Shown one piece after another: positions 34,136 to 42,970 of a DNA stretch of 64,000 nt (within the stretch, counting starts at the first letter, position 1; each line of letters begins with the position of its first letter). Source of the stretch: Acanthococcus lagerstroemiae (Eukaryota; Arthropoda; Insecta; Hemiptera; Eriococcidae); the NCBI GenBank assembly GCA_031841125.1, contig CM063111.1:44280955-44344954 (forward strand), written 5' to 3'. The position numbers and the translations under genes were made by a program. The notes under the pieces are model-generated. The model saw only the letters and a list, made by a program, of their open reading frames with translations. It had not been told where the DNA came from and searched no databases.

Positions 34136-34593
34136 AAAACAAATAAGAGCCAAACTCGTTCAATCCTCAGATCACTTAAGGAGAAGAGAGCTAGGAGCGA
34201 TTTACAGAAGGCGGAACAGGTAACTGTTTATTTTCAATAAATGAACATGCTCAATCGTCAACAAACTCATAAACAAACCTAATTTTGATTTTACTATGAA
34301 GCAAAACTATAGGCATTCATCTTTAACAATCTGTTTCAGATTAAGGCTCAAACTAACTCTACTGTTGATAATGCTATAGAAGATTATAGCGTCGAAGTTC
34401 ATTATGGTGTAAGTGATCATCACGAGTATCAACCACAGTAAGTACCAATAAATTTGTACATTAACTATTTTTTTTCTTACTATTCATAAGAAGTTTTCCA
34501 GGTTATATCTCTGTGAGGATGATCGACAGTTTACATGAGAATGCTGCGAGGCAATATCGAATTGATTCTTGCAATCGGAGGTGTAGCGAATGA
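34136..34593 (+). CDS. Putative three-segment spliced frame, unknown function
   Basis: Three segments (34136-34219, 34340-34437, 34491-34593) are separated by GT-AG boundaries: donors at 34220 (GTAACT) and 34438 (GTAAGT), acceptors TTTCAG and CATAAG. The phase is kept across both introns, giving ~95 codons with SQTRSILRSLKEKRARSDL, a DNAIEDYSVEVHYGVSDHH block and a VRMIDSLHENAARQYRID block before the stop. Copy 2 has the same segment lengths (84, 98 and 103 bases) and keeps the frame. There is no ATG in the first segment and a stop lies just upstream, so an earlier exon would be needed. The family is unknown. Confidence 0.35.
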
Positions 34594-34988
34594 GGGGGGC
34601 TGTCTCCCAATCAGTGGAATTGGAAAAATTGGCCAAATTCTTGCCAATTGGCAAATCGAACGATCTGGACACCCGACATTTTTTATTTAGCCAGCAGAGT
34701 CTCACCGACAAGTTGGGAAAATCGACAAGTCAAAACTTTTTTTGGCTTTGATAGTTCATTTGACCAGCTCACAGAGGGGAATTTTGAGTTAAGAAGTTAC
34801 AAAATTCTGGAAAGTCAAAAGCTTGTTTTGGCACTACAGTTAGGAATTTTGAGTTGAGTAGTTGGAACTTTCACAATTTTACCCTCCCCCACCCACCCTA
34901 ATGAAAACTCTTTGCTACGCTCCTACTCATGATTCTGATGTTGGTGGTGGTTCAGTGGGTAATCCTGATTACAGAGTTTATTACAATT

Positions 34989-35430
34989 ATTAGAATTTTG
35001 AGGCACCCCCATGCTGAGAATCTAACTTTGTGACATACGAGACCCTTTCCAGCCGATCCGCTATTTCATAGTCTATCCGAAACATTCAACACCTAAGAAT
35101 TGCAGTTTTATGGGTCAAGTGGCATTGCTTCTAGTACGACGATTTTATTGTTTACGATAGTAGCTATTTTGAAAACACATACCGTATAATTACGCAATTG
35201 AATAGTGGTCGATTTATATTATGGAAGGAAAAGTTCAAGTTGATAATGAAAACTGAAAACTTGGGATATTTTGTGAGAATTTAGAATCTATCTTTACCAC
35301 AGGGCTAATTTTGATATTATTTTTGTTAGTTACGAAACGAATTGGATGCCACGTTTAACGATGTTTCGGAGCCGAACCTGGACGGTAGTGACGATGGTGA
35401 AGACGTCGAAATAAGCGAGGATGAAGACGA

Positions 35431-35464
<34 letters not shown>

Positions 35465-35731
35465 GTTATTATTGTTGTGGTTATTATTATTATTATTATT
35501 GTTATTATTGTTTGCTGTAATACTTCATACACAACTTTAAAAACTTGCGAATGTTGTTATGTTTACATTTTTAGATGTTGATCTTGCCCTGTTCAGTATG
35601 GAGGTTTATTATCGCTTAAATTTGTACTTTGGTTCTTTTCAGTGTCCCATTTTTCAATGTAATACCAGCAAAATGGTAGAAGAAATTGAGTACCAAAAAA
35701 ATTCAATATTCCTGCCCTGTCACTGTATCAG
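34989..35731. other. Non-coding stretch with ATT microsatellite
   Basis: No recognised gene. An open frame at 35342-35581 starts with an acidic stretch (SDDGEDVEISEDEDD) and runs into isoleucines encoded by the (ATT)n repeat at 35432-35511. The acidic part could be a real exon fragment, but nothing else supports it. Confidence 0.45.
35432..35511 (+). repeat. (ATT)n microsatellite, ~80 bp
   Basis: Some 26 ATT/GTT triplets, mostly perfect ATT, interrupted by GTT and GTGG variants. Confidence 0.95.
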
Positions 35732-35995
35732 TATACAGAGGCGTTACTGGAAAATTTTTTGGGTCGTAATTTTTTCAGTTGTGTTGACCAACATTTGTCG
35801 GCATTGTTGGATTTTTGGGGGGAGGGGTAATTGCTGTATCACGTAATACTAATTCGTTTACAAATTTTTTATAACTACAAGTATAAATATAATTTGCATT
35901 TGAATTTGGGGGGGGGGGAATTTTGATTATTTCCTCCCCCCACCAAAATGGGGTTAATATTATCCGCCCTCCCCCCACCCGGCGACGCCCATATC
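35732..35995. mobile_element. G-run-rich miniature element, hAT-like family
   Basis: The left side contains GAGGCGTTACTGGAAAA and the right side the complement-like GGCGACGCCCAT; long G and C runs lie between them. This resembles the CAGTGGCGTAGCCAGG-type elements at 54150-54427 and 58951-59202, but the ends are too diverged to fix the borders or a target duplication. Confidence 0.35.
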
Positions 35996-35999
35996 AGTA

Positions 36000-36155
36000 T
36001 AGCATTTAAAACATAATTCTATTGAAAACGAACAGTATAGTGAATGTATGCGTGAGCATCGAAAATAGCTATATAGAAACCACCCAGAAATGAGATCGAA
36101 AAATTCTATATCGAAAAAGCTATATAGAAATTTGACTTCAGAAGCGATATAGGTA
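36000..36155. repeat. Left part of ATATCGAC-type element split by foldback
   Basis: Words AGCTATATAGAAA and ATTCTATATCGAAAAA recur. The related right part (TCGACATTCTATATCGTC ... ATTGTCAACAGGG) lies at 39449-39592. I infer one older element into which the foldback element 36156-39448 inserted at a TA. Confidence 0.5.
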
Positions 36156-36900
36156 TCAGGGTGTCCGGACTTCGTTCAAGAACCCGCTAGGTACGTATAG
36201 TACTCGATAAACCGAGGAAAAAAGTCATGTACAAAAAGTTGCCTACGAGCAAATTTAAGGGGCTATGCCGTTTTAAAGATTCCAAAAAAACACAATTTTC
36301 AAGACGATAAAAGAAACGTGATAATTGACGGAATAAATAATCTGACTATGGGGGCTAGTAGTACTGGCTTGGATGAAGAAAAAATCTTATTACGATGTAT
36401 TGCCTATTCTCAAAATTGAAGGCTCTAGAAAACGTTGAAAGTTAGAAAAATTTCATTTTTCGTTGAATGGTCAAAAAGACCGTTTTTCAGCCCAACCCCA
36501 GGTAAATAATTAATGATTTGAGATCTGTTGTAACTATGGAAACTTATTGTACGTATCTAGGAGATGAAAAAACTATACGACCATCTTCGCCGAATTTTGA
36601 GTTTTTAAGAAGTTATTCTGCGTTGAGTAAAATCAAAATACCCCATTTTTAAAAATTGTATAAGCACATTTGGCAGAAGAAAAAAAAGAAAACAAAATTA
36701 ATTTTATGTAATTAAGTATGTACGTAGTCTGGTAGCACTCGACAAGATAAAAAAAGCTTAAGGAACATGTGTCTTATTTTTAAAACTGAAAAAAGTTGCA
36801 TAATTTTGAAGTGTACAAATTAGTAGTCAGCTACATAATGCAGGAAAAACAACTTGAGTGGGGAGGCTACGAACTAATCGGAGTAGGGTACCATGTATCA

Positions 36901-37977
36901 CTACAGAAGTTGTTCGAATTGCCTTCCGTTTTCATCTGCACATACACGCGCTCTATGAATCACGCTACGAACAGCGCTACGTACCACGTCAGGTCTTGAT
37001 TTCACCAGTTCGAAAGCAATAATAATCCGTTCGATCAGCTCTTCACGATTTTCAGCCGGGCTTCGTCCTTCATAAACTAAACGTTTAATTTCTCCCCATA
37101 AGTAAAAATCTAACGGTGTCAGGTCAGGTGACCGTGCTGGCCACCGAATCGGACCGTGCAAACCCAGCCACCGCTGCGGAAATTTTAAATTTAAAAATTC
37201 CGTAACTCTCCTAGCCGAATGTGCCGGACAACCGTCATGCTGATAGTACACAGTATCTCTCTGATTCAGCGGCACTTCTTCCACGAAATCGGCGAGATTT
37301 GTTTCTAAAAATTCGACGTAATAATCGCTGTTTAGTCGAGGTGGCAAAATGTAGGATCCGATCAACCGTGATCCAATTATGCCAGCCCACACATTGACCG
37401 AGAACTGGTGTTGGAAGCTTCGTGGACGTGTACCATAAGGATTGTATTCTGCCCATATCTGGTAATTGTGACTGTTCAAGACTGTCTCACGATTAAACTG
37501 GGATTCGTCCGTGAAAATTATGTTTTCCACTATGTTCTTGTGTTCAGTGATCCATAGGGAAAAACTCTTCCGGCGTACATAGTCTCCAGGTTCTAAATTT
37601 TGAACTGGTGTCGCGTGGAACGATCTGAGGCCTGCGTATCGTATTGCAGCATGCACTTGACTTCTGGCGATACCCGTTTGTCTAGCAATGGCTCGTACAC
37701 TGGTGGTTGGCTCGTCCTCAACCATCGCTGTAATTTCATCGACTTCACGGGCTCTTCCAACTGACATGCCCACTTCACGTTTTCGTGGGAGTACGGAACC
37801 CGTTTCCATTAGTCGCTGGTGGACGTCTTGAATTGTGCCTGGTATTGGTCGTTCACCATAAAGCGCGAAATATTCCTCTGCTGCGGCGAAGGCATTGCCG
37901 TCCCATTTTCCATAAAGGTAATGCATGTGAACGTAATTCTGTACGCTATACTTCGTACCAGTTGATGGATCAGTCAT
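36901..37977 (-). CDS. Intact transposase, Tc1/mariner superfamily, DD41D
   Basis: The frame starts at a true ATG (37975-37977) and codes 358 residues without interruption. The N-terminal ~65 residues (VHMHYLYGKWDGNAFAAAEE ... VHQRLMETGSV) resemble the DUF4817-like region of insect transposases, followed by a helix-turn-helix (TTSVRAIARQTGIARSQV, residues ~91-108). The catalytic DDE/D core has FTDES (D157), YYQHDGCPAHS (D248) and SPDLTPLDFYLW (D290). I count 41 residues between D248 and D290, hence DD41D. The C-terminus ends ADENGRQFEQLL as in relatives. It is the only complete transposase in the window, and all three acidic residues are present, so it could be functional if its ends are intact. 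Confidence 0.85.
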   Translation of the reverse strand: MTDPSTGTKYSVQNYVHMHYLYGKWDGNAFAAAEEYFALYGERPIPGTIQDVHQRLMETGSVLPRKREVGMSVGRAREVDEITAMVEDEPTTSVRAIARQTGIARSQVHAAIRYAGLRSFHATPVQNLEPGDYVRRKSFSLWITEHKNIVENIIFTDESQFNRETVLNSHNYQIWAEYNPYGTRPRSFQHQFSVNVWAGIIGSRLIGSYILPPRLNSDYYVEFLETNLADFVEEVPLNQRDTVYYQHDGCPAHSARRVTEFLNLKFPQRWLGLHGPIRWPARSPDLTPLDFYLWGEIKRLVYEGRSPAENREELIERIIIAFELVKSRPDVVRSAVRSVIHRARVCADENGRQFEQLL

Positions 37978-38245
37978 GGCAAATCTTGGCGTAAACTGTA
38001 TCAGTTTAAAAGTGATATTTGCGTTATTTCAAAAGACGGTATGACGAAAAATCGGTTCAGAATCGCCAGTATACCCTCCCAAATATCAAACTTTTCATTC
38101 TATGGAAATACATAAATCTACTACGCAAGGTTGCCAACCAGTCGGTATTTATAATGTCTGGGCCGGTAAAAAGTAAAAATAAATACCCTAACAATACATA
38201 ACGTATGATGAAAAGGGGGGGGTGAATTCTGAAAATTCTGGTGCG

Positions 38246-38776
38246 AAGTATGTACAGAATTATGTTCGCATACATTATCTCTATGGAAAATGGGACGGCA
38301 ATGCCTTCGCTGCAGCAGAGGTTTGCGTTTTATGGTGAACAACCAATACCAGGCACAATTCAAGACGTCCACCAGCGACTAATGGAAACGGGTTCCGTAC
38401 TCCCACGAAAACGTGAAGTGGGCATGTCAGTTGGAAGAGCCCGTGAAGTCGATGAAATTACAGCGATGGTTGAGGACGAGCCAACCACCAGTGTACGAGC
38501 CATTGCTAGACAAACGGGTATCGCCAGAAGTCAAGTGCATGCTGCAATACGATACGCAGGCCTCAGATCGTTCCACGCGACACCAGTTCAAAATTTAGAA
38601 CCTGGAGACTATGTACGCCGGAAGAGTTTTTCCCTATGGATCACTGAACACAAGAACATAGTGGAAAACATAATTTTCACGGACGAATCCCAGTTTAATC
38701 GTGAGACAGTCTTGAACAGTCACAATTACCAGATATGGGCAGAATACAATCCTTATGGTACACGTCCACGAAGCTG
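38246..38776 (+). pseudogene. Inverted partial copy of the transposase
   Basis: On the plus strand this repeats transposase codons from about residue 10 to residue 187. Up to ~38345 it is diverged (~75-85% by eye, with small deletions), and from the PIPGTIQDVHQRLMETG block onward the protein is identical to the left-arm copy. At 38772-38775 it jumps, through a 4-base AGCT shared by both sides, to the terminal arm, losing the catalytic second and third Asp. It cannot code an active enzyme. Confidence 0.85.
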
Positions 38777-39448
38777 ACTACTAATTTGTACACTTCAAAA
38801 TTATGCAACTTTTTTCAGTTTTAAAAATAAGACACATGTTCCTTAAGCTTTTTTTATCTTGTCGAGTGCTACCAGACTACGTACATACTTAATTACATAA
38901 AATTAATTTTGTTTTCTTTTTTTTCTTCTGCCAAATGTGCTTATACAATTTTTAAAAATGGGGTATTTTGATTTTACTCAACGCAGAATAACTTCTTAAA
39001 AACTCAAAATTCGGCGAAGATGGTCGTATAGTTTTTTCATCTCCTAGATACGTACAAGAAGTTTCCATAGTTACAACAGATCTCAAATCATTAATTATTT
39101 ACCTGGGGTTGGGCTGAAAAACGGTCTTTTTGACCATTCAACGAAAAATGAAATTTTTCTAACTTTCAACGTTTTCTAGAGCCTTCAATTTTGAGAATAG
39201 GCAATACATCGTAATAAGATTTTTTCTTCATCCAAGCCAGTACTACTAGCCCCCATAGTCAGATTATTTATTCCGTCAATTATCACGTTTCTTTTATCGT
39301 CTTGAAAATTGTGTTTTTTTGGAATCTTTAAAACGGCATAGCCCCTTAAATTTGCTCGTAGGCAACTTTTTGTACATGACTTTTTTCCCCGGTTTATCGA
39401 GTACTATACGTACCTAGCGGGTTCTTGAACGAAGTCCGGACACCCTTA

Positions 39449-39592
39449 TATCCGTACAATGTCGACATTCTATATCGTCATTTGTCGAGATCAATTAGCA
39501 ATATTCGAGCTGGAAACGATATCGATTTAATCTCGACGTCGATTTAGAATCCGGAATAAATCTGATATAAATCCGGAATAATTGTCAACAGG
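39449..39592. repeat. Right part of ATATCGAC-type element
   Basis: It continues the sequence at 36000-36155 across the foldback insertion and ends ATTGTCAACAGGG, the complement of the CCCTATTGACAATTG end at 31027. It is followed directly by the GAGGCACATTTTATGATT word of the 9388-9530 repeat family. Confidence 0.5.
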
Positions 39593-39859
39593 GAGAGGCA
39601 CATTTTATGATTCCAGGTCATACATATGATAGAAAAAATGAAGGATGAAAAAGGTTAGAACAGCTGCGATAAGAAAAACATTGTAAAAATAGCAACCGAA
39701 TTCTATTAAAAAAACAAAAAAACAAAAAAAAAACTGTATGAAGAAAAAGACCAAAGAGAATAAAAAATAAAAGAAAACCGAGGCAATGCAGTACCAATCA
39801 TAACTAGAGTGAGGTAGACTTTGAAATACGAGGGCTGAAAAGTAACAAAAACCAAAGGC
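39593..39859. other. Short non-coding stretch
   Basis: It starts with the terminal word of the 9388-9530 repeat family (39594-39628). An A-rich segment follows without coding features. Confidence 0.45.
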
Positions 39860-40145
39860 CAAACAAAATTGTCAATGCAGTTATAAAAAACTGTTCAGTT
39901 ACATTAGCTCCACTCTTAACTGACTAACACAACTGAATCCTAATTATAGAAAATATTGCTAACCAATGGAAAATATCAGAAATTATATTGTTATTCAAAA
40001 ATAGGGATAAAAGTCAAATCAACAACTAAAGGACTTTTTTATTGATCGTACCCAAACATGAACTGGAATCTTGTAGGGTGCCGACGCTGCTATATGGGGC
40101 ACAGACCTGTGCACTGATCAGAAGCCAAGGAAATCATAACATTTC
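39860..40145 (+). pseudogene. RTE-like LINE, two fused RT fragments
   Basis: The plus strand encodes SVTLAPLLT, then IANQWKISEIILLFKNRDKS and a RTFLLIV piece, as found at the RT N-terminus. It is joined near 40075 directly to VPTLLYGAQTCALIRSQG, which belongs downstream of the catalytic box. The RT core between them is deleted. Several stops are present. Confidence 0.6.
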
Positions 40146-40239
40146 GCCGATGGATCTGCAACCATGGGAGAACAGTTTCGTGTCTCGATTTTAATATTGA
40201 CTTATCAGTAATCGATTGTAATTATCCCCGACTTCCTCG
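40146..40239. other. Short spacer
   Basis: Non-coding sequence between the LINE piece and the CTGCAG-type repeat. Confidence 0.3.
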
Positions 40240-40570
40240 TGTAGTGTAACATTTTATATGTATACTCTCGTACCCTAATGTAAAAAATTTCCATGGAAAT
40301 GTCTATTAACAACACGGCTGCCGACTGCAGTCGTGCAAGGCGCAGCAAAGATCAAGGTCAATGAGCACATGACAGGAAGAAACTCGAGTATACCCAGTAG
40401 TAAGAGCATATAAAATGCCAAAACCCCGACGTCTCTGAGGTAATGCTCGAAAGAGCACTAGCTTCGTGTCGGGGAATCGTTTTTCTTGGCTGGAAGAAAT
40501 AAATTTCCACGGAAATGTATAAACACAATTTTCACTCGAGTGTACTCAGTAATATGTGTCATAGTAACAA
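40240..40570 (+). repeat. CTGCAG-type repeat unit, related to 62395-63125
   Basis: The segment carries GGAAATGTCTATTAACA, ACGGCTGCCGACTGCAGTCG, a TCAATGAGCACATGACAGGA word and GAGTATACCCAGTA, in the same order as each unit of the array at 62395-63125. A SINE 3' fragment interrupts it at 40430-40462. Confidence 0.65.
40430..40462 (+). mobile_element. SINE 3' fragment
   Basis: GACGTCTCTGAGGTAATGCT followed by CGAAAGAGC matches the 3' body of the SINE copies at 26303-26515 and 27127-27340. No A or B box is present. Confidence 0.55.
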
Positions 40571-40608
40571 GAGCATTACACGGAAGGCAGTTACGGAAGA
40601 CCCTTCTG

Positions 40609-40975
40609 CTAGTTTCTATCAACGGCCAACGTGATCGCCATTACCTCTGCTTGGAAGATAGGGACACCGTAATTGCCAGCGTCTGTTGCATTCTTGATTC
40701 CGACTCCTGCACATTGGCCATTCTTTGAGCCATCTGCAAATCGTGCATGCTCCTCTTTTCCTAGAATGGTAGACCACCTCTTTTCCTGTGCCTCCCGTGT
40801 GGGTATCATTGCTCAGTATATGGCTTGTCAACGAACTAAGCCACCGAGATTCCGTCCCTCGGCATCCCAAAACATTTGTCCATCGCCACCGTTATCTCCC
40901 ATATCCTTCCATGGTCTGTTTTTTGGGCTCGGAGATTTGGTTGGCCCAGACGATAGCTGCTATATAGCAGTGTGA
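40609..40975 (-). pseudogene. LINE RNase H fragment
   Basis: The minus strand encodes HARFADGSKNGQCAGVGIKN, followed by GVPIFQAEVMAITLAV. The TDGS and QAEV-type motifs are characteristic of the RNase H domain of I-, R1- or LOA-like LINEs (here ADGS and QAEV). The upstream ~170 bp encode a decayed linker with stops. Both ends are truncated. Confidence 0.6.
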
Positions 40976-41873
40976 CGTGGTCGCAGGTTTAGGAGTCTTT
41001 CAAGTGCTTTCGTCGGCATCGTTTTCAATCGACAAATATCATTCGCCAAGTTCACCAATTGGCTCAGGCCCCGAGCTGACCCATGTGTTTACGCGGAACA
41101 TGCTGATAATATACGAGCCAGCTGACTAAATAATTTGGCTGCGTAGGAAAATCGGGGAGCAAAAATAGGAAAATTAATATACGCCGCAAAACCGCGAATG
41201 TGAAAGTAATTTTTCCTTTTCACTAGGTGTTGGAACCAAATAAAAGGTCTGTTCTGTCGTCATCAAAATTGGTAGAAACGCAACGCCGCAACGAGGCGCA
41301 ATAAAAATAAATAAAATGCTAAAAAGCGCGGTTATAAATGTCACATGTAATTTGAAACAGGTGAAATATCGTCGCCTGTGAATTTTAAATTGTTCTTCTT
41401 GAATTGAAATTATGACTCGCTCGCCGAATTCACGCGTCCTTTATTTTTTTATTATATTTTTTTCCTTTCTGGCTTTCTTCGCCCCCAAAAATCGTTCTTC
41501 GTTTTTTCCGTCTGCCACTTCCTCGTCACTAAGTGTGTTTTCGAATTCGTGTGCCTCTGTTTCCTACTCGCGAGTATTGCACCTTTAACCGGCACCAAGT
41601 CAGAGATGGTCGTCAGCTCCAGGCGAGTTCGTGCGACAAAACGACACCGCTGGATAAGCAAACGCCATTTCAAAGATTGTTTTCGTATTTCCCAAATTAC
41701 TGTATACTCGAGTCGCCGGGTTTTTACGAATTTTTATTTATACGCACTCGTGCCACGTCTCGAATATCGATGATATACGGAAGATACCTTCTCGCAGCGA
41801 AGGATGGGGACGAGGGAAAAAACTCTATCGCGGCTGACGCGCGTTACAAAAGCTGATTTTATAAAAAAATCTA
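40976..41873. other. CpG-containing stretch, no gene seen
   Basis: No mobile-element hallmark or recognised protein. Open frames at 41452-41673 (minus) and 41533-41856 (plus) lie over each other and show no domain. It may be unique host sequence. Confidence 0.4.
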
Positions 41874-41892
41874 GATGTTGTTGTTGTTGTTA
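41874..41892 (+). repeat. (TTG)n microsatellite
   Basis: GTTGTTGTTGTTGTT-like run that marks the 3' edge of the LINE RT fragment. Confidence 0.7.
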
Positions 41893-42062
41893 TATTTTGA
41901 TCATTCAACATTATGAAAAGCTTTTTTCAGATCTACAAATGCCATGTATGTATTCAAGCCTTTTTCTGTTTTTTTTTTTTTTGTTTTTTTCTAATAGAAG
42001 CCGCAAACATAAAATTGCTTCCCTAGTTCCACTATCTTTTCTGAATCCAAACTGATCTCCTC
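41893..42062 (-). pseudogene. RTE-like LINE RT fragment joined to Pao gag
   Basis: The minus strand reads GDQFGFRKDSGTREAILCLR, an A-rich run, and TYMAFVDLKKAFHNVE, which is the first part of the RT palm of an RTE-like LINE (GFR..GTR.AI and FxDLxKAFD motifs). It follows the Pao gag in the same frame with no obvious insertion hallmark between them, at ~42062. Confidence 0.65.
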
Positions 42063-42598
42063 CCACGGGTTTCAGTTTTTCGTTGGAGTCTATCATGGCG
42101 GAGAAGAGTGAATGCCATTCTGTGAAACTCTGAATTTTTGCCATCAAATTTCGGTACTGGGATATCGGGTAATTTTACGAGCGGGTTGCTTGGAGCACCT
42201 TCTCCAATGAACGAGTTGTCAAGCGATTGACGCGGAGCGGGGTTAGAAGGTTTCAGCCGGTTAATTAATGCGTTAAGCTGACCTCGAGCATTAGCCAAGC
42301 TTACCTGGTACTTGATAAGATCACTGCTGACCTTCGCTTCTTGCTCAATAACCTGTTCGGGAGTCAAGCCTGTCACGTCTGTGGCATCGAGCAACTGATC
42401 GGTAATATTCTCCAGCTTCCGCGTTGAGGAGCGTGCTTCGTCTAGCAAGGCACTGATTCTTTGCGCGAGGTTATCTGATGGATTTTGTGCAAGAGCGGAA
42501 TCAATCTGACCCTTGAGCGTGGCAAGAGAGCGCAGCACCCTGCGCTTGGTGCGCTGAAGAGATTCAATGGACGGTACATCATCACCATTCGACGACAT
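42063..42598 (-). pseudogene. Pao/BEL-like gag N-terminal part, element Pao-1
   Basis: An ATG at 42598 opens a frame starting MSSNGDDVPSIESLQRTKRR, with a helical, Gln/Leu-rich region and then LVKLPDIPVPKFDGKNSEF. The PKFDG motif followed by FTEWHSLFSAMID is typical of Pao/BEL gag proteins. A frameshift near 42130 separates the two blocks. The reading then ends abruptly in LINE sequence at ~42062, so capsid, protease and RT are absent. Confidence 0.75.
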
Positions 42599-42711
42599 GT
42601 TGTATGTAAATGTAGGGCAACACAACACCACAATGCATATAGCCAAATCGAGTTAATAGAAACAAAACTGGTTACATTCGCGAGAGCATGGCTGGCACTT
42701 TGATTGTATAA

Positions 42712-42729
42712 TCCGGCCCGGAGGACCAC
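42712..42729 (-). promoter_or_regulatory. Primer-binding site, Pao-1
   Basis: On the minus strand TGGTCCTCCGGGCCGGAT lies 6 bases after an ACA LTR end and ~115 bases before the gag start. It resembles the tRNA-Tyr primer-binding site of BEL/Pao elements (TGGTCCTTCGAGCCGGA), with three differences. The same 18 bases occur in Pao-2. Confidence 0.65.
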
Positions 42730-42735
42730 AAAAAT

Positions 42736-42970
42736 GTTACGTAAGTAATAATTCTAAAAAGTCTCAAAAGTAATAATTTATAATTGCACTGAAATTTCTG
42801 AATTACAATTATACGTGAATTCGAGCGAGAAAATACAAGAACGAAGACTTTAACGTTCGAATAAAAACTGTACTAAATTAGATATCGAAAACGGTTCACC
42901 ATTCACCAGTCACCGACGAAATATCAACGCGCCGGACCGAACGTGAAACTGTACCTACGTACTTAGATAA
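42736..42970 (-). repeat. Probable 5' LTR of Pao-1, partial
   Basis: The 3' boundary is the ACA at 42736-42738 (minus strand). The upstream limit is set by where Pao-2 gag coding sequence ends (~42970), so the LTR is either short (~235 bp) or truncated. No 3' LTR is present in the window. Confidence 0.45.

Larger units (their letters stand above)
31797..34988 (+). mobile_element. Copy 1 of the CCCGATGTGCAAAACCGAA element, 5' part
   Basis: From CCCGATGTGCAAAACCGAA to the TTATTAGAATTTTGAGGCAC word at ~34988 this segment is very similar to 48170-51415, in the same orientation, with scattered substitutions and small indels. Copy 2 belongs to an element closed by the inverted terminal repeat at 52732-52750; no such right end is found after copy 1, so copy 1 lacks its 3' part. 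The left end carries TGTAACA/TGTTACA words (31797-32030). Inside are putative exons at 33180-33401 and 34136-34593. No known transposase domain is recognised. Confidence 0.75.
36156..39448 (-). mobile_element. Giant foldback Tc1/mariner-superfamily element
   Basis: The ends are inverted: left TCAGGGTGTCCGGACTTC after TA (36154-36155) and right the complement of TAAGGGTGTCCGGACTTC before TA (39449-39450), so a TA target duplication is likely. The first and last ~670 bp are nearly identical inverted arms. The left arm continues into a complete transposase gene (minus strand, 36901-37977). The right arm continues into an inverted copy of its N-terminal part, lacking ~587 bp. The two halves meet head to head around 37,980-38,240, and the usual 5' terminal repeat is absent there. 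It looks like a rearranged element rather than a single standard copy. Confidence 0.75.

Noticed and set aside
38120..38240. A normal 5' terminal repeat of the Tc1/mariner-type element between the two transposase copies
   Set aside because: No TCAGGGTGTCCGGAC-like sequence is present there, so the copies are not two complete adjacent elements.
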